Below, piece by piece: positions 22,899 through 30,592 of a stretch of 64,000 nt of DNA. Origin of the DNA: Asaia sp003994335 (GTDB lineage: Bacteria > Pseudomonadota > Alphaproteobacteria > Acetobacterales > Acetobacteraceae); contig NZ_JBBCOR010000002.1 in the NCBI RefSeq assembly GCF_037151175.1, forward strand, positions 1-64,000. Reading direction: 5' to 3'. Below the pieces are notes generated by a model that worked only from the letters and a program-made list of their open reading frames with translations, had not been told where the DNA came from and searched no databases. The translations under genes were made by a program, and so were the position numbers. Position 1 is the first letter of the stretch. The number at the start of each line of letters is the position of its first letter.

Positions 22899-23527
22899 GG
22901 CTTGGCGGAGCTCTGCGGGCCGGCGCCATGCGGGATAGGCATCTGGGCCGTGATCTGCTGGTAATCGGCAGGAGGCTGGAACAGCGTATCGGCCAGCGGG
23001 CCGTAGGTGACGCTTTGCGCCTCGAGCTTGCCATGCAGCCCGTCCGCATCGACGCCCTCCTCGCTCAGGATGACGCCATCCTGGGTGACGCAGGCCGTTG
23101 CCTTGCCGTGGGGTGATGTGATGGTCCATTTATCGCAGGCCATACCCGCAACAGAGCCCGTGCCGTCAGGCGCATATTGCATGGTCATGTCCAGCATGAA
23201 CGGGTTCCGCAATCCGTGCTTGGGGGAGAAGCTCGTATAGACACGCTGCTTGTTCATGATGAGCGTCACGCGCTGGGCAGGACGGTCAAGGATGGTCGAT
23301 CCGGCATGGTCGGGTGCGTCGATACGCAGCTTGTCGCCCTCTGCCTTGAATTGCACGATCGCCTGTACGGGCTTGGGCATCTTTTCGGGCTGTACGGAAT
23401 AAACGACCGTTACGTCGCGCGCGGGCGACAATCTCGGGTGCTGCTGGGCAGAGGCCGCGCCGGCTCCAAGAACCATACCAGCGACCAGCGACAGCGCTGC
23501 AACGCCCTTTACTTGAACCATCGTCAT
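22895..23527 (-). CDS. Secreted protein, first of a tandem related pair (LolA-like/DUF4412-like)
   Basis: 210 aa from ATG 23527, preceded by GGAGGGG at a 6-nt spacing; this ribosome site excludes the longer frame from 23623. Signal peptide MTMVQVKGVAALSLVAGMVL cleaving near AASA-QQ. Body: DVTVVYSVQPEKMPKPVQ, RIDAPDHAGSTILDRPAQRV, TLIMNKQRVYTSF, then VAGMACDKWTI and a second cysteine in TACVTQDGVILSEEG. The layout matches the following gene, suggesting an old duplication. No function can be assigned. Confidence 0.75.
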   Translation of the reverse strand: MTMVQVKGVAALSLVAGMVLGAGAASAQQHPRLSPARDVTVVYSVQPEKMPKPVQAIVQFKAEGDKLRIDAPDHAGSTILDRPAQRVTLIMNKQRVYTSFSPKHGLRNPFMLDMTMQYAPDGTGSVAGMACDKWTITSPHGKATACVTQDGVILSEEGVDADGLHGKLEAQSVTYGPLADTLFQPPADYQQITAQMPIPHGAGPQSSAKP

Positions 23528-23547
23528 AATATCCCCTCCAATACGCC

Positions 23548-24210
23548 TCAGCGGACGTTCAGACCGTCGCGAAGACGGATGATCTCCGGTCGCAGCCTGT
23601 CCAGCGAGACATCTTTTTCCCACGATGCCTCAATCCGGATAGCCTGGTCCAGCATCCCTCTATAGGCGTCATGTGCAACGGTAAGACAGCCGAATGTTTC
23701 CAGATGCGCGGTTGGAAACTGCGTGTCCAGCAGGGTGATTCCTGCCAGTCGCAGCGCGGCAACCAGATGGACCAAGGCAATTTTCGAGGCATCACGTTGC
23801 CGGGAAAACATGCTCTCCCCGAAGAACGCCCCGCCAATCCTGACCCCGTAGAGGCCGCCTACAAGCGCCCCGTCCTGCCAGACTTCCACGGAATGCGCGT
23901 GTCCCTGCTCGTGGAGCAGGACATAACGCGCCTGAATGCGCCCGCTGATCCAGGTTTCAATGCGCCCCGGAACCTCGGCACAAAGCTGCACCACCTCGTC
24001 GAAACAACGATCGCTCGTCACCTCCTGGCGCCCCTGCAGGAGGGTGCGGGCAAGACGACGCGACAGGTGGAAACGAGAGTCCAGAGGCAGGACACCCCGT
24101 TCGAGAGGGCGATGCCACGTGATCTCGGTCGCATGGCGGTCTTCCGCCATCGGAAAGACACCCTGACGATAAGCCTCGAGAAGCAAATCGGACGTCAGAG
24201 GATCACGCAT
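23548..24210 (-). CDS. aat: Leucyl/phenylalanyl-tRNA--protein transferase
   Basis: 220 aa. Transfers Leu or Phe from tRNA to proteins with N-terminal Arg or Lys, marking them for ClpS/ClpAP (N-degron pathway). Family motifs: LTSDLLLEAYRQGVFPMAED, WHRPLERGVLPLDSRFHLSRRLART, the TWISGRIQARYVLLHEQGHAHSVEVW segment, and GGLYGVRIGGAFFGESMFSRQRDASKIALVHL. ATG 24210 has GAGGGG 6 nt upstream and is chosen over GTG 24231. It precedes the secreted-protein pair on the same strand. Confidence 0.93.
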   Translation of the reverse strand: MRDPLTSDLLLEAYRQGVFPMAEDRHATEITWHRPLERGVLPLDSRFHLSRRLARTLLQGRQEVTSDRCFDEVVQLCAEVPGRIETWISGRIQARYVLLHEQGHAHSVEVWQDGALVGGLYGVRIGGAFFGESMFSRQRDASKIALVHLVAALRLAGITLLDTQFPTAHLETFGCLTVAHDAYRGMLDQAIRIEASWEKDVSLDRLRPEIIRLRDGLNVR

Positions 24211-24332
24211 CCCATACCCCTCTGGAACCACGGCCCGCGCACAGCTTTTGAGTGGTCGCAGCGCCCCCGGTCATGTTACGCGACCAGACCGCATTGGGGG
24301 CAGGAAGCCCCTCTCGGACAAGGACCGTCATC

Positions 24333-24497
24333 ATGCCCCTCACCTTCGTCTATGTCATCGGTATCGCGCTATGCGCTTTGCTGAGCATCGTGGCGCCGCA
24401 TTATCAGGTTCTCGCCTTCGTCATGACAGCCATTTTCTCGATCCAGATCATTCCCGTCGGGCTGCTGGAAGCTTTGCGCAGCCCGAAAAGCGAATAA
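24333..24497 (+). CDS. Small membrane protein, 54 aa
   Basis: ATG 24333 with AAGGA 8 nt upstream; the frame is open further upstream but without a ribosome site. The product MPLTFVYVIGIALCALLSIV, then APHYQVLAFVMTAIFSIQII and PVGLLEALRSPKSE, contains two short hydrophobic helices and a charged C-terminal tail. No family recognised. Isolated on the plus strand between the divergent aat and the convergent EcsC gene. Confidence 0.6.
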   Translation: MPLTFVYVIGIALCALLSIVAPHYQVLAFVMTAIFSIQIIPVGLLEALRSPKSE

Positions 24498-24674
24498 CAG
24501 GGCTCGCCCTGACAAGGCAGCGTTGAACCCCGGTCATGCCACACGGATCGCGAGACGTGGGCTCAAATCCTGACTGACCCGAGCTGGATGGCCGACGATT
24601 TGCGACTTTACAACCCTCCGCCCAATGTGACTGCGCCTCGGTCTCTTCCCGCGCCGGAGGAGATTGAGGCCAAG

Positions 24675-24703
24675 GTCTCAGGCCAGGGTGTCTCAGGCCA
24701 GGG
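24675..24703. repeat. Short tandem direct repeat next to the EcsC gene
   Basis: GTCTCAGGCCAGGGT is followed immediately by GTCTCAGGCCAGGGT minus a base, then ATCAGGCCTGA. It sits just beyond the stop of the EcsC gene, and the partly palindromic AGGCCTGA at its edge may form part of a weak terminator. No other function visible. Confidence 0.5.
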
Positions 24704-24705
24704 TA

Positions 24706-25542
24706 TCAGGCCTGAGCGTCGGCCGTGCCGGTCTGGCGCATATGGGCGGCGGTATCGCGCACAATAGGCCCGTGCTGGCGCTCCAGACGCCGTATGGTGA
24801 ACTGCGCGCGCGCCAGAGCCCGATAATGCGAGAGGAACGCAGCGTTGAGCGAGGCCCCGCACAGGGCCCCCGCGACCGGTACCATCTGAAGCGCGAATTT
24901 GCGGGAGAGCCCGATTCCGTAATGCGAGGCCACCTCGGCGATCAGCAGCACGATCGGCTTGCCACGCATGAGCGCACGCGCCGAGAAGAAGCCAAGCTCG
25001 CTCTCTTCCGCATTGCCCCCCGCCATGAACCCTTTCAGGGCGAAGACTTCCAGGCAAGCGCGCCGCGTATCATCGCTGGAGAGATCTTCTCCCTCCTCGC
25101 GGGCTATGCGCGCGATCTCGCGCATGATCGTGAGCGTGGTGAAACCGATATCGGGCATGAGTCCGACAACCCCGCCGAATCCGCCGAGCGCGCCCGAAAC
25201 GGCGACAGCAGCCTGAGCAGCAGGGTCGCGCCATTTTGGCGCCTTGGTCGTGTTCTCCTGTGCCATGCCCAGAATGGCGATATCGAAGGCACGGGCGATC
25301 GAAGCCTCGGCCAGGCCCTGCAATTTGGCCTGGATGGTCGGAGCCATCCCGAGTCCCTGCATGCCAAGGCGTGTTGCCTGCCCTACAGCGCCTCCCATGA
25401 GGTCGGCCAGCCTCACAAGAACGCCACGCCCATGCTCAACCTTGGCCAGGGCGGACTGAAGCTGCGCAAGGGACTCGCCATCGAGCGCGAGAGGAGCGAT
25501 CTCGCCCATACCGGGGATCGTCGAGCCATTCGCTGGGGCCAT
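24706..25542 (-). CDS. EcsC family protein
   Basis: 278 aa from ATG 25542 (GGGAG about 11 nt upstream). EcsC-type features: VGQATRLGMQGLGMAPTIQAK, the glycine-rich membrane segments GALGGFGGVVGLMPDIGFTTLTIMREIARIAREEGEDL and FALQMVPVAGALCGASLNAAFLSHYRALARAQF, and RACLEVFALKG. The family is named after a Bacillus ABC-exporter operon; proteobacterial members are membrane-associated with unknown role. Monocistronic here. Confidence 0.82.
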   Translation of the reverse strand: MAPANGSTIPGMGEIAPLALDGESLAQLQSALAKVEHGRGVLVRLADLMGGAVGQATRLGMQGLGMAPTIQAKLQGLAEASIARAFDIAILGMAQENTTKAPKWRDPAAQAAVAVSGALGGFGGVVGLMPDIGFTTLTIMREIARIAREEGEDLSSDDTRRACLEVFALKGFMAGGNAEESELGFFSARALMRGKPIVLLIAEVASHYGIGLSRKFALQMVPVAGALCGASLNAAFLSHYRALARAQFTIRRLERQHGPIVRDTAAHMRQTGTADAQA

Positions 25543-25740
25543 GATATTCTGTTCTCCCTGAACGTTCGGCCTCGCTTCGAGGCCTGGGAAGGGTCTGTTC
25601 TGTCTGGCGCAACGCCTGACGACACCGGCAGTCACCAAATATTGTGCCCGTACCGGTTTTTTTACATCCTACAACGACATGACAGAACGAAACAGACGCA
25701 GCCCGGTTAGGATGACGGTGACCGCAGCAGGAGCATGACC

Positions 25741-26238
25741 ATGCCCAAGACCCGTTTCACGTCCATCGCTACATCCCCTCCCTCGCGCGGCGTGCTCGCC
25801 CTGATTGGCACCACCCTTGCCAGTTGGGGAGCCCCGGCTTTCGCTGACCCGGCCGCCCAGATGCGCGCCATGGATCATCCTCTGACCCCTGTGGAGAAGG
25901 TCGCCCTCCCCGATGGAGGTGCGCCGCCCCCGCCCCATGGCTACACCGTGACCGAGGATTTCGACTCTTCCCTGCGTGGCTACTCATACACGGTGCGTAC
26001 CCATCCGGCACTCGGTCTGCCCGCGCCGGAAGCCAGTCAGAGCACCGCGGCCCCCAGTGAGGCCCCGTCGCATTTTTCGTTCCTTGGATGGCCCGTGAAA
26101 TTCAACGCACCCGTTCGGCCACCCTATGAAAACTCGGCCTACAGGAATTATGCCGGGTCCCCCGGGAACGGCCAGACCGATGTCGTTGCCCAATCCGATG
26201 CGGCCAATACCGCTTCATGGAATAACAACCAGAGGTAG
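25741..26238 (+). CDS. Secreted proline-rich protein, unknown
   Basis: 165 aa from ATG 25741, which has AGGAG 7 nt upstream (an ATG 6 bp earlier lies too close to it). A signal-peptide-like N-terminus (RGVLALIGTTLASWGAPAFA) is followed by a proline-rich, probably disordered region (PDGGAPPPPHGYTVTEDFDS, APEASQSTAAPSEAPSHFSF) and an Asn-rich end (NTASWNNNQR). No domain recognised. The dehydrogenase start lies 6 bp past its stop. Confidence 0.65.
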   Translation: MPKTRFTSIATSPPSRGVLALIGTTLASWGAPAFADPAAQMRAMDHPLTPVEKVALPDGGAPPPPHGYTVTEDFDSSLRGYSYTVRTHPALGLPAPEASQSTAAPSEAPSHFSFLGWPVKFNAPVRPPYENSAYRNYAGSPGNGQTDVVAQSDAANTASWNNNQR

Positions 26239-26243
26239 TGATC

Positions 26244-27626
26244 ATGACCAGCCCTCATCCTGATGGTGGCATTACGACTGTCAACCCGGCCAATGGCGAG
26301 ACACTGGCCCATTATCCTTTCCTGAGCGAAGCCGCAGCCGAGGACGCACTGGCACGCCTCGATAAAGGCTTCGCGGCTTGGCGCGGCAAGACCCTCGGCG
26401 CGCGGCTTGACCTGCTGCACCGGTTCGCCACGCAGTTGCGTGAGCGCAAGGAGGAACTGGCACGTCTTGCCACGCAGGAAATGGGCAAGACACTCACCTC
26501 GGCCAGGGCAGAAATCGAGAAATGCGCCGCAGTCATCGACTGGTACGGCAAACACGCCCCCGCTCTGCTGCGTGACAAGCCGATGGCCGTGCCGACTGGG
26601 GAGGCTCATCTGAGTTACGATCCGACCGGCATTGTTCTGGCCGTTATGCCGTGGAATTTCCCCTACTGGCAGATTATGCGCGCCGCGGTGCCGATTTTGG
26701 TGGGTGGCAACGCCTTTCTCGTGAAACCAGCGGAATGTACGCTGGGCTGCGGGCTGATCCTGAACGAGATCGCGCGTGACTGCGACCTCGATGACGTCTT
26801 CATGAGCGCCAATCTGTCCCGTGAGCAGACAGCACAGATCATTGCCGATCCGCGCATCACTGGGGTGACGGTCACCGGAAGCGTGCGAGCCGGGCGCATC
26901 ATCGCCGGGATTGCCGGGCATAACGGCAAGAAATCCTTGCTCGAACTCGGCGGCTCCGATCCGTTCATCGTGCTGGCCGATGCCGATCTCGACAAGGCAG
27001 TCGACTCGGCCATCACGGCACGCTTTGCGAATTGCGGTCAGGTTTGCATCGCGGCGAAGCGTATCATTCTCGAAGCCCCGATTGCCGAGGCCTTCACCGA
27101 GAGATTCATGGCCAGGGCACGTGCGCTGGCTCTCGAAGATCCTATGGAGGAACATGCCTTCATTGGGCCCATGGCCCGCAGCGATCTACGCGACGGACTG
27201 CATGAACAGGTCCGGCGCAGCCTGGCAGAGGGGGCGAAGCTCGCCTTGGGCGGCGAACCGATCAGCCGACCCGGCGCCTGGTATGCCCCGACGGTGCTGA
27301 CAGGCGTAACGCCCCAGATGACCGCCTTCCGCGAAGAGCTCTTCGGTCCGGTTGCCTGTCTCATCACCGCGAGGGACGCCGATCACGCGGTCGCTCTGGC
27401 CAATGACAGCGCCTATGGGCTTGGTGCGAGCCTCTGGACGCAGGATGCGACTCGGGCCCAAAGCCTGGCACGTCGTATCGAGTCGGGCGGGGTGTTCATC
27501 AATCGCATTACCGCCTCGGACCCAGCCCTGCCCATTGGTGGCGTCAAGGCGAGCGGCTATGGCCGGGAGCTGACCGAGCTCGGGCTGCACGAGTTCATGA
27601 ATATCAAGACCGTCTGGGCCGCCTGA
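26244..27626 (+). CDS. NAD(P)-dependent succinate-semialdehyde dehydrogenase-like aldehyde dehydrogenase
   Basis: 460 aa from ATG 26244 (GAGG about 10 nt upstream). Aldehyde dehydrogenase superfamily: MPWNFPYWQIMRAAVPIL, VKPAECTLGCGL, the catalytic Glu in LELGGSDPFIV, the catalytic Cys in FANCGQVCIAAKR, and FREELFGPVAC. The compact length and the DPTGIVLAVMPWNFPYWQ and NCGQVCIAAKR signatures match the YneI/Sad type of succinate-semialdehyde dehydrogenase that feeds GABA-derived carbon into succinate. The substrate is inferred. It is followed by a terminator. Confidence 0.87.
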   Translation: MTSPHPDGGITTVNPANGETLAHYPFLSEAAAEDALARLDKGFAAWRGKTLGARLDLLHRFATQLRERKEELARLATQEMGKTLTSARAEIEKCAAVIDWYGKHAPALLRDKPMAVPTGEAHLSYDPTGIVLAVMPWNFPYWQIMRAAVPILVGGNAFLVKPAECTLGCGLILNEIARDCDLDDVFMSANLSREQTAQIIADPRITGVTVTGSVRAGRIIAGIAGHNGKKSLLELGGSDPFIVLADADLDKAVDSAITARFANCGQVCIAAKRIILEAPIAEAFTERFMARARALALEDPMEEHAFIGPMARSDLRDGLHEQVRRSLAEGAKLALGGEPISRPGAWYAPTVLTGVTPQMTAFREELFGPVACLITARDADHAVALANDSAYGLGASLWTQDATRAQSLARRIESGGVFINRITASDPALPIGGVKASGYGRELTELGLHEFMNIKTVWAA

Positions 27627-27635
27627 GACCTTCTC

Positions 27636-27668
27636 CCCCTCCCTCACCCCGAGGGAGGGTCGCCTTTT
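27636..27668 (+). terminator. Intrinsic terminator after the aldehyde dehydrogenase
   Basis: Stem CCCTCCCTC/GAGGGAGGG with loop ACCCC, then TCGCCTTTTC; 10 bp past the stop codon. Confidence 0.75.
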
Positions 27669-27765
27669 CGGCCATAGGGTCCCGTAGCTTGACCGGAGTT
27701 CGAGCGCGATATCATTCGACCTCCCTTCGGACGATGCATCAGATCACGGCATAAAAATCTTGTGT

Positions 27766-27797
27766 TATATCTTACGATAGTACAGTCTTAAGATATA
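27766..27797. promoter_or_regulatory. Palindromic operator candidate upstream of padR
   Basis: The perfect inverted repeat TATATCTTA (27766-27774) and TAAGATATA (27789-27797) has a 14-bp spacer and lies in an AT-rich stretch ending 14 bp before the PadR ATG. PadR proteins are dimeric repressors that often bind AT-rich palindromes over their own promoter, so autorepression is likely (inference). Confidence 0.65.
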
Positions 27798-27811
27798 GCA
27801 GGAGATACATC

Positions 27812-28423
27812 ATGTTCTTTCGTCATTCGCTTCGCCATGCCTTCAGCCGCCATGACGGCTTTGGTGCAGGGCATTCTTCCCGTTTTGGTGGTCGGTTCGG
27901 TCGCCATCGTGGTGGGGATATTCCGGGAGGGCGCAAACTCAGCGCTGAAGAGCTGCAACTGGTCATCATGGCGCTGCTGGAGGAAAGCCCGGCCCACGGG
28001 TACGAAATCATCCGCCGCCTCGAAGAGCGCTCGAATGGCTTCTACAAACCGAGCCCCGGCATGGTCTATCCGGCCCTGACCTATCTTGAGGAGATCGGCC
28101 AAGCGGATGTCACCCAGGAGGGTACGCGCAAGCTCTATGCGCTCACCGCCTCCGGCAAGGCGCAGCTGGACACTAATCGCGCTGAAGCCGAGCGTATCCT
28201 CGAGATTCTCGCGCGCATCGGGGCACGCATGAGCGAGGTGCGCGAAGCATTTGCAGGGCTGCACGACATCGATCCCGAGGCTGCCGACGGGCTGCACAAG
28301 GCCCGCCACATGCTGAAATCGGCGCTCTACCAGAAGCGCGGCAGCAGCCCTGCCGAAGCCCGCCGCGTGGCCGCCATCCTCATGCGCGCTGCCTCGGAAA
28401 TCATGGGCAAGGCCGAATCATGA
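27812..28423 (+). CDS. PadR family transcriptional regulator
   Basis: 203 aa, ATG preceded by AGGAG. A His/Gly/Arg-rich N-terminal extension of about 40 residues (MFFRHSLRHAFSRHDGFGAG) could bind metal or heme. It is followed by the PadR winged helix: LSAEELQLVIMALLEESPAHGYEIIRRLEERSNGFYKPSPGMVYPALTYLEEIGQA with the conserved GYEI, P-G-YPAL and wing TRKLYALTASG. The C-terminal helical part is for dimerisation. It overlaps the siderophore-interacting protein gene by 4 bp. This PadR-SIP pairing is common in proteobacteria and points to iron-linked control. Confidence 0.9.
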   Translation: MFFRHSLRHAFSRHDGFGAGHSSRFGGRFGRHRGGDIPGGRKLSAEELQLVIMALLEESPAHGYEIIRRLEERSNGFYKPSPGMVYPALTYLEEIGQADVTQEGTRKLYALTASGKAQLDTNRAEAERILEILARIGARMSEVREAFAGLHDIDPEAADGLHKARHMLKSALYQKRGSSPAEARRVAAILMRAASEIMGKAES

Positions 28424-29223
28424 CTCAGCCCCGCCATATCCCGACCAAAATCCGCCATGCCCTGCGCCTGCGCCTCATCACCGTAGCGCAGGTCATTCCT
28501 CTCAGCAGCTCGATGCAGCGCATCGTCTTCACCGGCGAAGATCTGAAGGACTTCATCACGGCTGGCCCCGATGATCACGTCAAACTCTTCTTTCCCCAAC
28601 CCGGTGAGACCTATCCCATCCTGCCGGATTTCCGCCCCGAGGCCGGACGCGAAGCTCTGCGCGACACCAGGATCATCGCACGCGACTACACGCCCCGGCG
28701 CTTCGACCCCGAAGACGGCACGCTGATCATCGATTTCGTGCTGCATGAGGAAGGGCCCGCCACGCGCTGGGCCGCGGCGGCCAAACCGGGGCAGCAACTC
28801 GGCATGGGGGGCCCGAAGGCCTCGCACATCGCACCGGATAGCTGCACCCATCATCTGCTGATCGGTGACGATACTGCCCTACCCGCCATCGCCCGTGCGC
28901 TAGAAGGACTCCCCCCGGGCAAGCGTGCTGTCGTCCTGCTCGATACACGTGAAACAGAGCGCAGCTATCCGCTGGTGAGCCATGCCTGGACCGAAATCCA
29001 TCGCTGCCAGCCCGATACCATCACAACCTTGCAGGATCTGCTGCGTCTTGTTGTCCTTCCCCCGGTGCGCGATCTTCATGTCTGGATTGCTGCGGAGATC
29101 GACACCGTGCGTACGCTTCGCGACTATCTGATCCATGAGGAGGCCGTGCCCCGCAGCCAGATACGCGCCGCCGGATATTGGCGCCGTGGCAGTGAGGCAG
29201 GCGGTGGACGCGTGGAGGAGTAG
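28420..29223 (+). CDS. Siderophore-interacting protein (FAD-dependent ferric-siderophore reductase)
   Basis: 267 aa, ViuB/YqjH type. An FAD-binding ferredoxin-reductase-like domain has the RDYTPRRFD motif (FAD phosphate binding) and the LIIDFVLHEEGPATRWAAAAKPG segment. The C-terminal SIP/NAD-binding half has HLLIGDDTALPAIARALEGLP and ends in HVWIAAEIDTVRTLRDYL with IRAAGYWRRG. The family reduces Fe3+ bound to imported siderophores using NAD(P)H in the cytoplasm. It starts inside the PadR stop (ATGA), so the two are translationally coupled. Confidence 0.92.
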   Translation: MTQPRHIPTKIRHALRLRLITVAQVIPLSSSMQRIVFTGEDLKDFITAGPDDHVKLFFPQPGETYPILPDFRPEAGREALRDTRIIARDYTPRRFDPEDGTLIIDFVLHEEGPATRWAAAAKPGQQLGMGGPKASHIAPDSCTHHLLIGDDTALPAIARALEGLPPGKRAVVLLDTRETERSYPLVSHAWTEIHRCQPDTITTLQDLLRLVVLPPVRDLHVWIAAEIDTVRTLRDYLIHEEAVPRSQIRAAGYWRRGSEAGGGRVEE

Positions 29224-29253
29224 CCCGCTTCCGCAGCCTGTATCCCGACAGAT

Positions 29254-30450
29254 TCAGGTCTGAGTGCATCGCACCCTTTCGCTCAGGGCGGCATCGAAGC
29301 GCGCCGGGTCCCATCCCTCCTCCAGAGCGACGCGAAACAGGGCCTGCTGGCTCTGGGGAGCGAGCCCGCCGATCGGTGGGTCACGATCCAGGTTGGTCGG
29401 GAAGGCATAGCCCTCAGCGCTCGCCGCAATGACCCGGTCGATGGCGCAGGCGGACAGGGCGTGCATGGCCTTCATTTTGCTGAGCACCGGGAAAAGGGTA
29501 CGCGCCATGCGTGCCCGATCCATCGCCTCCATGGCGCGCCCAAAAGCCGAGGAAATCTGCAACAGATTGGCCATGCGCCGGATCGACCGTGACTGGTTCG
29601 ACCCCGCTGCGTGAAACAAGGCGGGACTGAAGAATACCGCATCCCCTTTCTGCAGCGGCAATTGCAAATGGTTGGACGCAAACCACTCCCTGATTTCCGG
29701 ACTTTGGGTAGCGAGATAACCGGGGCCGTATTTCTGGGTGAAAGGCCTGTAGAGCGTGGGCCCGCTCTCAACCGGCATATCGCAATGCGCGACAGCACCC
29801 TGCAGGGTCAGAAAAGGGGATAGGCCGTGTACATGAGCCGGATAACGGCTCACCTGCTCGGCCGATTGAAACCCCAGATGATAATCACGATGCACGATCT
29901 GGGCCTCGCCGCCGGGATTGACCACGTTCACCTGCGAGGTGATCTGATAAGCAGGGCCCAGCCAGGCCTCGCTGACAAGCGCAATCATGTCATTGGCATA
30001 ATAGCGCGCGAAACCTTCAGGGTCGAAAAGGCAGAGTTTTTCGAGCGCATTCCAGATGCGGTCATTCGCGCCCGCCTTGGCGAAATGATCGCCGGATTCC
30101 TGGCCGTTGCGCTTCTGGTTGGCAATCAGCTTGTCGAACTGGACCGAGACATGATCCAGTGCCTCGCTGTCATCGAAGGCCTGTTTGAGCACCACGATCC
30201 CCGGCCCATCCTTCAGCACCTCGAGCCATTCGGCCATGATCATGCGGCGCCCATCCTCCAGCGCGGCGAGACGCCTCAGGGCCGTGCAATCGTAGATAGG
30301 CACCTGGCCGCCGCCGATATCGGCCGCCAGCGGGTAATCACGCAACGTCACACGCTGCTCGGTCAGGATCTTCAACTCTTCGAGTGTCGCGCATTCGGGT
30401 GAATACCAGTTCCGGCTCACTCGCAATACTGAGAGATTATCAGCTTTCAC
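29254..30450 (-). CDS. Phytanoyl-CoA dioxygenase (PhyH) family Fe(II)/2-oxoglutarate oxygenase
   Basis: 398 aa. Cupin-fold nonheme iron oxygenase. The HxD iron site is in IVHRDYHLGFQ, the third ligand probably in ALFHAAGSNQS with the 2-oxoglutarate arginine in the following SRSIRRMANLLQ. Other PhyH features are GPGIVVLKQAF, MPVESGPTLYRPFTQKYGPG and LQKGDAVFFSPALFH. The substrate is unknown. It is divergent from a LacI-type regulator across 142 bp, so it is likely that regulator's target and that the substrate or product is a small carbohydrate-like ligand (inference). Confidence 0.85.
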   Translation of the reverse strand: MKADNLSVLRVSRNWYSPECATLEELKILTEQRVTLRDYPLAADIGGGQVPIYDCTALRRLAALEDGRRMIMAEWLEVLKDGPGIVVLKQAFDDSEALDHVSVQFDKLIANQKRNGQESGDHFAKAGANDRIWNALEKLCLFDPEGFARYYANDMIALVSEAWLGPAYQITSQVNVVNPGGEAQIVHRDYHLGFQSAEQVSRYPAHVHGLSPFLTLQGAVAHCDMPVESGPTLYRPFTQKYGPGYLATQSPEIREWFASNHLQLPLQKGDAVFFSPALFHAAGSNQSRSIRRMANLLQISSAFGRAMEAMDRARMARTLFPVLSKMKAMHALSACAIDRVIAASAEGYAFPTNLDRDPPIGGLAPQSQQALFRVALEEGWDPARFDAALSERVRCTQT

Positions 30451-30592
30451 CTTCGCATCTCCGGTTTGTTCGTCGCTTTCGGCTCGCAGCGCCTCGCCCG
30501 AACTCTCTAACGCGATCGACAGCCGCAGATTACCGTTTCGTCATGTATCCAACAGAGCTAAAATACCTCAGAAACACCTCAAGGAGCGGCTC

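Noticed and set aside
24591..24768. Plus-strand 59-aa frame starting MADDLRLYNPPPNVTAPRSL
   Set aside because: No good ribosome site. It overlaps the end of the EcsC gene and crosses the tandem repeat; no domain. Left out, though the first 40 codons look mildly coding.
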